Assembly: GCA_025937835.1 (NCBI GenBank)
Contig: JAICQO010000061.1
Coordinates: forward strand, 1 to 41,430
Length of the DNA: 41,430 nucleotides
Source of the DNA: Polyangiaceae bacterium
GTDB lineage: Bacteria; Myxococcota_A; Polyangia; Polyangiales; Polyangiaceae
Direction: 5' to 3'
Shown here: one piece after another, positions 1 through 8,028 of the stretch
Layout: each line of letters opens with the position of its first letter
How positions within the stretch are numbered: the first letter of the stretch is position 1
Program-made: the position numbers and the translations under genes
The notes under the pieces: model-generated
Databases searched by the model: none
The model's input: the letters and a program-made list of their open reading frames with translations, nothing else
Told to the model about the DNA's origin: nothing

Positions 1-117
1 GGTCACATCACCAACAACGGAGAACCAGGCTGGATTGTCTTGGGTCGCGGCTACCAGAAGCTGCTCGACTTGGAAGAGGGCGTTCTCATCGCCCACGGAG
101 ATTTCAGCGACCCCTGA
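1..117 (+). CDS. C-terminal end of an unidentified protein (partial)
   Basis: The first frame is open from the window edge for 38 codons and stops with TGA at 115-117. The residues end in VLIAHGDFSDP. The piece is too short to assign to a family and shows no recognisable motif. It converges on the uvrA fusion, with a GC-rich hairpin lying between the two stops. The call rests on the open frame running in from the edge, balanced codon use and the convergent layout; the upstream sequence is needed to name it. Confidence 0.5.
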   Translation, partial: GHITNNGEPGWIVLGRGYQKLLDLEEGVLIAHGDFSDP

Positions 118-154
118 AAAAGATGTGATCAATCCTGAGGCACGCGCCGCCCCT

Positions 155-179
155 CCCCGCCGAAGTGAATTCGTCGGGG
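155..179. terminator. hairpin between convergent genes
   Basis: Arms 155-164 (CCCCGCCGAA) and 170-179 (TTCGTCGGGG) pair over 9 of 10 positions around the loop GTGAA. The hairpin sits between the stop of the partial gene (117) and the stop of the uvrA fusion (191). It has no T-tract on either side. Its position suggests a shared bidirectional terminator or transcript-end stabiliser, but this is inferred from placement only. Confidence 0.4.
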
Positions 180-190
180 CCCCTCCGCGC

Positions 191-3100
191 TCAGCTAGCC
201 GAGCGCAGCGTGTCGCGCACGACTGGCGCGGTCGGAGTGGCGCCGCGCGCGAGCTTTTCCGGCGGGCCTTCGCCGACGCGACGCCCGCCGCGCTCGCCGC
301 CGTCGGGGCCGAGCTCGATCAAGTAGTCCGCGCCCGCGAGCACCTGGGGGTGATGCTCGATCACGACCAGAGTGTCGCCGCGGTCGACGAGGCGACCGAG
401 CACGCGCATCAGACGCTCCACGTCGGCGACGTGCAGGCCCGTGGTGGGCTCGTCCAGCACGTACAGCGTGGGCTCGTGGCGCAGCGAGGCGGTGAGCTCG
501 GCTGCCAGCTTCAGCCTTTGGGCCTCGCCGCCGGAGAGCGTGTGGGAGCCTTGACCGAGGCTCACGTAGCCGGCGCCGAGATCGGCCAGCGTGCGCAGCG
601 GCGCCGCGATCGTGCGGTGATTCTCGAAGAAGCGCGAGCCTTCCTCGGCCGTGAGCGCGAGCACGTCGCCTATCGACTTGCCCTGATACTTCACCTCGAG
701 CGTGCGCGGTTCGAAGCGCAGGCCCGAGCAGGTCGGGCAGCTCGAGACGACGTCGGGCAGGAAGCTCATCTCGTGCGTGATGGCTCCCTGGCCGTCGCAA
801 GCCGGGCAACGGCCGCCGTTCGGCGTGTTGAACGAGAAGCGCTGCGGCAGGAAGCCGCGGACCTGGGCTTCGGGCGTGGACGCGAACAGCTTGCGGATCG
901 GATCCCAGATGCCGAGGAAGGTGGCGGGCACGGAGCGCGGTGTCCGGCCGATCGGAGATTGATCGATGGCGATGGCGCGCCGGAGCGTCTCCGTGCCCTC
1001 GAGCTTCTGGAACTCGCCGGGGTCGTCGGCGATCAGGCCGAGCTTCTGCCGCACGGCAGGCAAGAGCACGCGGTTGATCAAAGTGCTCTTGCCCGAGCCC
1101 GAAACCCCGCACACCGCCGTGAAGCGACCGAGCGGCAGCTTGATGTCCACGCCCTTGAGGTTGTGCTCGCTCGCGCCGGACAGGCTCAAGAATGCCTGAG
1201 ACTTGGCGATCGGCAGCGGTTTTCTGAGCTCGGGGGCGCGCGAGAGCGCACGGCCCGTCGGTGAGTCGGGCTGCGCGAGCACGTGCTCGGGCGAGCCTTC
1301 GGCGGTGACGCGGCCGCCGGTGGTGCCGCCGCCAGGGCCGAGATCGATCAAATGATCGGCGGCGCGGATCGTGTCGGTGTCGTGCTCGACGACCAGGACC
1401 GTGGAGCCGAGCTCGACCAGCCGCCGCAGGTTCTGGATCAGCCGCCCCGTGTCGCGCGGGTGCAGGCCTATCGTCGGCTCGTCGAGCACGTACAGCGCGC
1501 CGGTCAGGCCCGCGCCGAGCTGCGCGGCCAGACGCAAGCGCTGCATCTCTCCGCCCGACAGGGTGTGCGCGGCCCGATCGAGCGCCAGGTAGTCGAGGCC
1601 CGTGTCGCACAAGAACACCAGCCGGCGCTCGAGCTCGGCGACCAGCGGCGTGGCGATGCGTGCCGTGTCGCCTGCGAACGAGAGCTTGCGAACGCGCGTC
1701 AACGCGGAGCCGACGGGGCGCGCCAGCAGCTCGTGGTAGCGCTCGCCGCACAGGCGCACCGCGCGCGGGATCGGCGCGAGCCGCGTGCCGTCGCAGTCGG
1801 GGCAGGTCTGTTCGTGCTCCTCGACGCGGCGGTTTTTGCCTCGTCCCAGCACCTTTTCCGTGATCAGCACGCCCTTGCCCTCGCACGGCTCGCAGCGGCC
1901 CTGTTTGGTGGCGAAGGAGAACCAGCGCGGGTCGAGCTCGGGCACGGAGAAGCCGCACACCGGGCAAGCGCCGACCGTGGAGAAGAGCGACTCGGTGCCG
2001 CTCGGCGTGCGCAGCTTCAGCGCGCCGCGGCCGAGCTCGAGCGCGCGGCGCAGCTCGGCGTGCTGGAAGGCCTTGGGCTCCCGCGGCGGCGCCACCACCA
2101 GGTCGATCGTGTGCTCGCGGGTCTTGGCGAGCTTTGGCGGATTGTCGCACTCGACGAGCTCGCCGTCGGCGAAGGCGAGCGTGATGCCGGCGCGCGCCGC
2201 GCTCGTGAACACGTCGAGGTAGGTGCCCTTGCGCGCCGTGACGGCCGGCGCGAGCAGATACGCCCGGCCCTTGCTGCGGCGCACCGCGTCGAACACGTCT
2301 TCCTCGCTGCGGCCCCCGATCGGGCGGTCGTGCTCGGGACAGTGCGGCGTTCCGAGCCGCGCGTAGAGCAGGCGCAGGTAGTGCGCGACCTCGGTCACGG
2401 TCGCGACCGTGGATTGGCCGCCAGTGCGCGCCGTGCGCTGCTCCAGGGCGATCGACGGCGGGATGCCGTTCACCGAGTCTACGTCGGGACGCGGCATGGT
2501 CGGCAGGAATTGCCGGGCGTAAGGCGTGAGCGTCTCGAGGAAGCGGCGCTGACCTTCGGCAAACACCACGTCGAAGGCCAGCGTGCTCTTGCCGGAGCCG
2601 CTCGGTCCCGTGACCACGGTCAGCGAGCCGTGCGGGATCTTCACCGAGACGTCGTGCAGGTTGTGCTCGCGGGCGCGCGTGACGTCGAGTGAACGCTCGC
2701 GACGGCTCGGCCGCCGCGCGGACTCGGGGACGACGCCTTCGGCGGTGCGCCCGCGCAGGCGCTCTGCGAGGGCTCGGCCAGTGCGCGTCTCCGTCTTCGC
2801 GAGCTCGGCCGGCGTGCCCTGGGCGACGACCCGACCGCCGGCGCTTCCGGAGCCGAGGCCCATGTCGATCGCGTGATCGGCGTCGAGCACCAGATCTAGA
2901 TCGTGCTCGACCACGACCACGCTGGCGCCGGCTTCGACGCTGCGGCGCAGGGCCGCCGAGAGCAGAGTGACTTCGTCGGCGTGCAGGCCCGCGCTCGGTT
3001 CGTCCAGCACGAACAGCGTGCCGTTCGGGCTCTCGGACAGCGCACGCGACAGCTTCAAGCGCTGCGCCTCGCCTCCGGAGAGGGTCGAGAGCGGCTGTCC

Positions 3101-5485
3101 GAGCGTCAGGTAGCCGAGCCCGAGCAACGCCAGCGGGCCCAGCGCGCGCTGGATCGACGCCTCGCCGCGGAAGGTCTCGAGCGCGCGCTCGACCGTCATG
3201 GACAGCACGTCGGCGATGCTCTGCCCGTCGAGCTCGACGGCCAACACGTCGTCCTTGAATCGCCGGCCACGGCAGGTCGGGCAGATCAGCCGCACGTCGG
3301 CCAAAAACTGCATCTCGACCGTCTCCGCGCCTTCGCCCGAGCACGCCTCGCAGCGCCCGCCCTCCACGTTGAACGAGAACGACGCAGCCGTGAGCCCGCG
3401 CGCGATCGCGCCCGGTTGTTTGGCGTAGAGCGCGCGGATCGTGTCCCAGGCCTTGGTATAGGTGGCGGCGTTGCCGCGAGAGGTGCGCCCGAGCGGGCTT
3501 TGATCGACGAGCACGACCCGCTTCAGCGTCGCTCCGCCCTCGAGCGCCGCGTGGGCCCCGGGCCGCTCCACGTCGAGCTCGCCGAAGCGGCGCGCCAGGG
3601 CCTTGTAAACGATGTCGACCGCCAGCGTGCTCTTGCCGGAGCCGCTCGGCCCCGTGATCGCGCACACCACACCGAGCGGGATCGCGACGTCGACGCCGGT
3701 CAGGTTGTTCTCACTGGCGCCGCTCACGCGCAGCGTGTCGCGGATTCGGGCAGGGCTGCGCGGCTCTCGCGCAGGACCGAGCAGCGCGCGCGTCGTAGCG
3801 AGACGCGCATCGGTGAAGGCTGCGGGCGGCGCATCGGCGACGATCGTTCCGCCTTGCTCGCCCGAGCCCGGTCCGAGCTCGATCACGCGATCCGCTCCCG
3901 CGATCAGCTTTGGATCGTGCTCGACGACGACCACGACGTTGTCCCGCCGCGACAGCTCGCGCAGGATCTCGATCAGCGGCTCCACGTCGGCGGGGTGCAG
4001 GCCCACCGTGGGCTCGTCCAGCACGAACAGCGCGTTGTTCAGCGAGGTGCCGAGGGCCGCCGTCAAGGTCACGCGCTGGGCTTCGCCGCCCGACAGCGTG
4101 CGTGCCTGGCGATCGAGCGTGAGATAGCCGAGGCCCACGCGCTCGAGGTAGCCGAGCCGCGATACGAGCTCGCGCCGCGCGAGGTCGCCCTGACCCGTCT
4201 GCGTCTTCAGCTGGTCGAGCCGCCGCTTGGCTTCGCCGACCTCGAGCGAGTGCCAGGCCGCGAGGTCCAGCCCGCCGACGCGAAACGCGAGCGCCCCGGA
4301 GTTCAGGCGCCTGCCGCCGCAGGTGTGACAGGGGTCGTAGGCGCGGTAACGCGCGAGCAGCACGCGCACGTGCAGCTTGTAGGTCTTGGTCTCGAGCCAG
4401 CGGAACCAGCCGAGGACGCCCGGGAACAGGCCCGCGTCCCAGCTCCCGTCCCCCTCCAGCACGAGCTTTTGCTGCTTCTTCGGCAGCGCTTGCCAGGGCA
4501 CGTCCAGCGCAATGCCGTGGCGCCTGCAGAGCTTGGCGAGCTCCGACCGCTCCCACTTGGTCGACGCACCGCGCCAGGGCCGGACGGCCCCCTTGGCGAG
4601 CGACTTTTCGTGATCGGGGATCACCTTGTCGAGATCGACGCCGAGGGTGCGGCCGAAGCCGCGGCAGACCGGGCAGGCGCCGAGCGGCGACTCGTACGAG
4701 AACAGCCCGGCGCGCGGCTCGGGCAATGAATCGCCGCACTCGGGGCAGCCGAGCCCACGCCGCAGCACGAGCTCGGCGCTGTCTTCGGCGTGGACCATCG
4801 CCGTGCCCGCGCTGCGCGACCAGGCGAGCTCGATGCTGTGCGCAATCCGCCCGCGCTCGGAGACCCGGACCCGGTCGAGCACGACTCGACACTGGGCGCC
4901 GATCACGTCCGACGGCCGAACGCCGTCTATATCGCGCACTTCGCCCGCGACTAGCAGCCGGCGGAAGCCATCGCGTGCGAGCGCGTCGCGGAGCTCCAGG
5001 TACTCCTCGTGCCCGACTGGTGCGATGGGATAGCTCACCAGAGCGCGGGCGCTGCCGAAGCGCGCGTGGACCTCGGCTGCGGCGCGTTCGGTGTCGAGCA
5101 GCACGGCCTCCACGCCGTGGGTCGAGCACACCGGCAGGGCTTCGCGCAGGAACAGCGCGGAGAGGTAGGGCTCGAGGTCGGCCATGGTGGCGACCGTCGA
5201 CCGCGAGCTCTTGACGGGCGCCCGCCGATCCACGGCAATTCCGGCTGGAACCGGCTCGAGCGAGCGGACGTCGGGGCGCTCCAGGCGCTCGAGGAACTGC
5301 CGCGCGTAGGGGCTGAAGCTCTCGACGAAGCGGCGCTGGCCTTCGGCGTACAGCGTGTCCATGGCCAGGCTGCTCTTGCCGGAGCCGGACACGCCCGTGA
5401 CCACCACCAGCTCGCCCGGGGCGAGCGTGACGGAGACACCTTTCAGATTGTGAACGCGAGCGCCTTCGAGCGTTGTCTCGAGCAT
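191..5485 (-). CDS. uvrA: Tandem UvrA fusion (excinuclease ABC subunit A, two copies in one chain)
   Basis: UvrA is the damage-sensing ABC ATPase of nucleotide excision repair; it normally works as a homodimer that loads UvrB on damaged DNA. Here 1764 residues hold two complete UvrA units, against about 950 for one. Walker A motifs lie near residues 31 (GVSGSGKS), 610 (GPSGSGKS), 960 (GPSGSGKS) and 1458 (GVSGSGKS). ABC signatures of the LSGGE type lie near 462, 800, 1310 and 1650. Each half has the second, DNA-binding zinc finger (CxxC...CPTC, near 710-740 and 1560-1585) and a UvrB-binding-like insert after the first Walker A. In the first half the early Cys pair is degenerate (VCSTHG). The ATG at 5485 sits directly before the conserved start of the fold. 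Tandem UvrA chains are known in some bacteria. This may be the main UvrA or a second specialised copy; that cannot be told from here. Confidence 0.95.
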   Translation of the reverse strand: MLETTLEGARVHNLKGVSVTLAPGELVVVTGVSGSGKSSLAMDTLYAEGQRRFVESFSPYARQFLERLERPDVRSLEPVPAGIAVDRRAPVKSSRSTVATMADLEPYLSALFLREALPVCSTHGVEAVLLDTERAAAEVHARFGSARALVSYPIAPVGHEEYLELRDALARDGFRRLLVAGEVRDIDGVRPSDVIGAQCRVVLDRVRVSERGRIAHSIELAWSRSAGTAMVHAEDSAELVLRRGLGCPECGDSLPEPRAGLFSYESPLGACPVCRGFGRTLGVDLDKVIPDHEKSLAKGAVRPWRGASTKWERSELAKLCRRHGIALDVPWQALPKKQQKLVLEGDGSWDAGLFPGVLGWFRWLETKTYKLHVRVLLARYRAYDPCHTCGGRRLNSGALAFRVGGLDLAAWHSLEVGEAKRRLDQLKTQTGQGDLARRELVSRLGYLERVGLGYLTLDRQARTLSGGEAQRVTLTAALGTSLNNALFVLDEPTVGLHPADVEPLIEILRELSRRDNVVVVVEHDPKLIAGADRVIELGPGSGEQGGTIVADAPPAAFTDARLATTRALLGPAREPRSPARIRDTLRVSGASENNLTGVDVAIPLGVVCAITGPSGSGKSTLAVDIVYKALARRFGELDVERPGAHAALEGGATLKRVVLVDQSPLGRTSRGNAATYTKAWDTIRALYAKQPGAIARGLTAASFSFNVEGGRCEACSGEGAETVEMQFLADVRLICPTCRGRRFKDDVLAVELDGQSIADVLSMTVERALETFRGEASIQRALGPLALLGLGYLTLGQPLSTLSGGEAQRLKLSRALSESPNGTLFVLDEPSAGLHADEVTLLSAALRRSVEAGASVVVVEHDLDLVLDADHAIDMGLGSGSAGGRVVAQGTPAELAKTETRTGRALAERLRGRTAEGVVPESARRPSRRERSLDVTRAREHNLHDVSVKIPHGSLTVVTGPSGSGKSTLAFDVVFAEGQRRFLETLTPYARQFLPTMPRPDVDSVNGIPPSIALEQRTARTGGQSTVATVTEVAHYLRLLYARLGTPHCPEHDRPIGGRSEEDVFDAVRRSKGRAYLLAPAVTARKGTYLDVFTSAARAGITLAFADGELVECDNPPKLAKTREHTIDLVVAPPREPKAFQHAELRRALELGRGALKLRTPSGTESLFSTVGACPVCGFSVPELDPRWFSFATKQGRCEPCEGKGVLITEKVLGRGKNRRVEEHEQTCPDCDGTRLAPIPRAVRLCGERYHELLARPVGSALTRVRKLSFAGDTARIATPLVAELERRLVFLCDTGLDYLALDRAAHTLSGGEMQRLRLAAQLGAGLTGALYVLDEPTIGLHPRDTGRLIQNLRRLVELGSTVLVVEHDTDTIRAADHLIDLGPGGGTTGGRVTAEGSPEHVLAQPDSPTGRALSRAPELRKPLPIAKSQAFLSLSGASEHNLKGVDIKLPLGRFTAVCGVSGSGKSTLINRVLLPAVRQKLGLIADDPGEFQKLEGTETLRRAIAIDQSPIGRTPRSVPATFLGIWDPIRKLFASTPEAQVRGFLPQRFSFNTPNGGRCPACDGQGAITHEMSFLPDVVSSCPTCSGLRFEPRTLEVKYQGKSIGDVLALTAEEGSRFFENHRTIAAPLRTLADLGAGYVSLGQGSHTLSGGEAQRLKLAAELTASLRHEPTLYVLDEPTTGLHVADVERLMRVLGRLVDRGDTLVVIEHHPQVLAGADYLIELGPDGGERGGRRVGEGPPEKLARGATPTAPVVRDTLRSAS

Positions 5486-5567
5486 GGGGGGACGCCCACG
5501 TGGCCGTGAGCGGCCCTAGCCGTGTCGCGAAACCCTGTCTCCGGCAAGCTACCTGATCAGCCGGCGC

Positions 5568-5599
5568 CCGGATTGCCCCGTGTTTCCAGGGCAATCCGG
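5568..5599. terminator. 11-bp perfect hairpin downstream of the DUF6496 gene
   Basis: Arms 5568-5578 (CCGGATTGCCC) and 5589-5599 (GGGCAATCCGG) are exact reverse complements around a 10-nt loop. On the minus strand the hairpin starts 22 nt after the stop of the DUF6496 gene, where a terminator is expected, but no T-tract follows. It also lies about 80 nt upstream of the uvrA fusion start, so a regulatory role there is possible. Confidence 0.45.
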
Positions 5600-5621
5600 C
5601 GATATCGCGCTAAGCGAGTGG

Positions 5622-5966
5622 CTAGCGCGAGCGGCGCTGAGGCACCTTGCCGCCAGAGCGCCGGGCTTCGGACAAGCCGATCGCGATGGCTTGCTTGCGG
5701 CTGCGCACCTTCTTGCCCGAGCGACCCGAGCGCAGAGTGCCTTGCTTCATCTCGTGCATGGTGCTCTCCACCTTCTCGCTCGCCTTCTTTCCGTACTTGC
5801 GCGAGCCGCGGCGAGCCGACGTCTTGCGAGACGAGCTCTTGCGCGACGACGTCTTGCGAGCCGACGTCTTGCGAGAGGTCTTGCGAGACGAGGTCTTGCG
5901 GGAGGTCTTGCGAGACGCCTTGCGGGTCGAGGTGGAACGCTTGCGGGTCTTCTTACGTGATGCCAT
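5622..5966 (-). CDS. Basic histone-H1-like protein with C-terminal DUF6496 domain
   Basis: This is a 114-residue protein. The first half is almost entirely Ser/Arg/Lys/Thr in repeated SRKTSRKTS-type units (residues 2-55), like bacterial histone H1-like tails that bind DNA or RNA without sequence preference. The second half (YGKKASEKVESTMHEMK and KSRKQAIAIGLSEAR-like segments) matches my memory of DUF6496, a small domain of unknown function in proteobacteria. The ATG at 5966 is preferred: a longer open frame upstream runs back through the coding sequence of the acidic neighbour. The gene follows that neighbour on the same strand after 46 nt, so the two are probably co-transcribed. Nucleoid or nucleic-acid binding is inferred from composition. 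Confidence 0.85.
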   Translation of the reverse strand: MASRKKTRKRSTSTRKASRKTSRKTSSRKTSRKTSARKTSSRKSSSRKTSARRGSRKYGKKASEKVESTMHEMKQGTLRSGRSGKKVRSRKQAIAIGLSEARRSGGKVPQRRSR

Positions 5967-6012
5967 GCGCCCCGATTGAGCAACATTCGTGCCGAGGTCC
6001 CGGTCCTCAGCT

Positions 6013-6402
6013 TTATTCGTCCTCGTCTTCGTCGTCTTCGTCGTCTTCGTCGTCTTCGTCGTCTTCGTCGTCTTCGTCCTCGGCGGCGACCGACGGTTCG
6101 AGGCGATCGGCCAGGAGAGCCTTGGCGCGTTCGGCCCGGCGCAGCTCCTCTTCACGGCACTCTTCGAAGAACGTGACGAGCTCGCTGTCGCCCGCTTCGC
6201 GCGCGTCGTCCGCGTACTCGTCGTACGTCTCTGCTCCCTGAAGCGCGTGATAGAGCACGCTCACCACGCCGTACAAATCGTCGCTGGTGCCGCGCTCGGT
6301 CGGCGCGCTCTTCGGCAGCGGCGCCGGCTTCGAGCGCGCAGCCGCCTTGCCTTTGGTCGTCGGGATCGCAGCGGAGCGTGCAGCTTGCGGTTGGTTCGGC
6401 AT
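6013..6402 (-). CDS. Small helical protein with repetitive Asp/Glu tail
   Basis: This is a 129-residue protein of unknown function. Residues 1-38 are basic and Ala/Pro/Lys-rich. Residues 40-108 look like a two-helix bundle rich in Glu, Tyr and His (DDLYGVVSVLYHALQGAETY; FFEECREEELRRAE), which recalls ferritin-like helical hairpins. The last 22 residues are Asp/Glu only, built from repeated DDE units. A strong ribosome site (AAGGAGG on the minus strand, 6408-6414) precedes the ATG. It is the upstream partner of the basic DUF6496 gene. An acidic protein next to a basic histone-like one invites a chaperone or counter-ion role, but that is inference. Confidence 0.8.
   Translation of the reverse strand: MPNQPQAARSAAIPTTKGKAAARSKPAPLPKSAPTERGTSDDLYGVVSVLYHALQGAETYDEYADDAREAGDSELVTFFEECREEELRRAERAKALLADRLEPSVAAEDEDDEDDEDDEDDEDDEDEDE
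6025..6078 (+). repeat. six exact copies of a 9-nt tandem repeat
   Basis: The unit GTCTTCGTC is repeated six times without mismatch and is flanked by imperfect copies. It encodes the DDE tail of the acidic protein on the minus strand. Each unit is three codons, so gain or loss by slippage would change tail length without shifting the frame. Confidence 0.9.
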
Positions 6403-6591
6403 GAGGGCCTCCTTCAGGTTGGGACCGCCCGAAGTGCAACCTCGATGCCGCCTGCGCGCGACGACTCGACGCGCGATGATCCTCGCGAAAGGTGCGAGGT
6501 GTGGGGACGCTCCGCGTCAGTGCGCCGCAGCGTGACAAGAACGCGTGTGCACTTTGAGCGGCTGCGCAGGCACGTTACGCTGGAGGGAAGC

Positions 6592-8013
6592 ATGGCGCCG
6601 CGCAGGCAACCGAGGCTGCTCTGGTTCGCAGCGTTCGTCGCGCTCAGCGTGAAGGCTTGCAGCGGGGACGGTTCGAGCTCCGGAGCCGAAGCGGGCGCGT
6701 CTGGCAGCTCGAACGGCGGAGCCGACGCCGGCACGTCCAGCGCACGAGGCGGCGCGATGCCGTCTGCAGATACCGGCGGGCGCGCTGCGACCAGCGGAGG
6801 ACGCTCTCCCGCATCCGGCGGCCGCGAAAGCAGTGGCGGCTCTGCCGGTGGAACGGCCTCCGGGAGCGGCGGCAAGGCGGAGCCGACTCCACCACCCGAC
6901 GACGAGCTCGGGGCATTTCCCTTCACGCCTTCCACGGTGACGCGCGGCGGGACCATGACCTTCACCAACGTCGGGGCTCCGGGCTTCTGGCCCCGGCGCA
7001 TCGAGCGCGAGCCCGGCGACCCCGCTTGCGATTACAAGGACGGAACCGACACCTGGGGTGGGCACTGCTGCATGACCCGCCACGAGACCGGCAGCGCCGC
7101 GCTCTCGCCGTTCGACGAAGAGATGACGCTGATCCTCAAAGCCATCGACGTGAAGCAGCTTGCCGTGTACCAACCGGCAGAGCCCGGCGCCGACTACCGC
7201 CGGGTCAGCGCCTGGGATTCTCGCAGCGGCGAGGCGCAAAACCTCTGGTTTACGCAAAAGGGCGACGGCAGTTCGTCCTTCCCCGGGGACTTGAGCCGCA
7301 ACGACTGCGTCGGCTACGTGATGCAGGAGCCGCTGGCCTCGTGCGGCGACTACTTCTGCCCCGACGACGACGGCATCCTGCATCGCGGCTACTCCGGCTC
7401 GAAGCTGGTGGTCTTTCTGGGCTCGACGAATTTCGACGACGCCGGCGTGGCCGCCTGCGACGGCGACGGCGAAGGCCACCCGGGTCCGTGGGTCGCTTTC
7501 GTGGCGTCCGAGCTGGTGCGTGACGGAGGCCGCAAGTGGAACGGCGCCTGCAACTGCTACTCGAAGACCGGCAGCGTCGGCGACGGCTGTGGCGAGATCA
7601 ACGTGTTCGAGGTCGTGATGGACGACAACGACTTTTCGAACCGTGAGTTCGCGAGCACCGGCGTGCGCTCGTACCAAGCCGGCCACGTGGGAGGCGCGGT
7701 GTGCAAGGCGTCGTGCCGCCGCGACCAATTTCCCGATGACGTCGAGGTCGTCGACGCCTGCGCCGGGAGCGCGTACGAGCACGGCCCGGTGCTCGAGGTC
7801 GGCGGCGACACCGACGGTTGCCCCGTCTGGCGCCGCCCCGATGGCGACCGCTATTTCTTCATCCTACTCGACGAGCAGCAGCGCGCGATCCAGGTCGGCA
7901 TCGTCCACCCGGCCAACGTACCCGCGGCGATGGCAGAGCTCTTGCCGGAGCTACCCGGGAGCGTTTCGCGCGCGGCGATCGACCAGGTGCTCGCGCTGCG
8001 GCTGCCCGAGTGA
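6592..8013 (+). CDS. Tos1/YJL171C-like secreted protein (putative GH16-related glucanase)
   Basis: This 473-residue protein is exported. It has a hydrophobic segment at residues 9-22, then Cys23 in a weak lipobox (VKAC), then about 80 residues of Ser/Gly/Ala linker. The rest (106-473) resembles the two domains of fungal cell-wall proteins Tos1/YJL171C (old DUF2403 and DUF2401). It has LSPFDEEMTLILKAIDVKQL (171-190), a RVSAWDSRSGEAQNLWF stretch, CNCY (320-323) and GCGEINVFEV (332-341). The last segment has the spacing of the GH16 catalytic motif E-x-D-x-x-E, with E335 and E340 kept and Asn337 where Asp is usual. A GGAGGG ribosome site lies just before the ATG; the frame is open upstream, but that part lacks a signal peptide. 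Action on glucan, perhaps of fungal prey, is inference. The family match is from memory and was not searched. Confidence 0.7.
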   Translation: MAPRRQPRLLWFAAFVALSVKACSGDGSSSGAEAGASGSSNGGADAGTSSARGGAMPSADTGGRAATSGGRSPASGGRESSGGSAGGTASGSGGKAEPTPPPDDELGAFPFTPSTVTRGGTMTFTNVGAPGFWPRRIEREPGDPACDYKDGTDTWGGHCCMTRHETGSAALSPFDEEMTLILKAIDVKQLAVYQPAEPGADYRRVSAWDSRSGEAQNLWFTQKGDGSSSFPGDLSRNDCVGYVMQEPLASCGDYFCPDDDGILHRGYSGSKLVVFLGSTNFDDAGVAACDGDGEGHPGPWVAFVASELVRDGGRKWNGACNCYSKTGSVGDGCGEINVFEVVMDDNDFSNREFASTGVRSYQAGHVGGAVCKASCRRDQFPDDVEVVDACAGSAYEHGPVLEVGGDTDGCPVWRRPDGDRYFFILLDEQQRAIQVGIVHPANVPAAMAELLPELPGSVSRAAIDQVLALRLPE

Positions 8014-8028
8014 CTGTCGCGCCCGCTC

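Noticed and set aside
195-3665. 1156-codon minus-strand frame inside uvrA
   Set aside because: It is a shifted reading of the UvrA gene, with Arg/Ala-rich composition and no motif. The UvrA frame is intact over its whole length.
1283-4729. Long plus-strand open frames (1283-2692 and 2903-4729) opposite uvrA
   Set aside because: They are antisense to the conserved UvrA frame, are Arg/Ala/Gln-rich low complexity, and have no ribosome site or known motif. High GC makes such frames common.
5820-5960. Repeated short units that could suggest a CRISPR or satellite array
   Set aside because: The units are irregular codon repeats encoding SRKTS in the DUF6496 protein, with no spacers.
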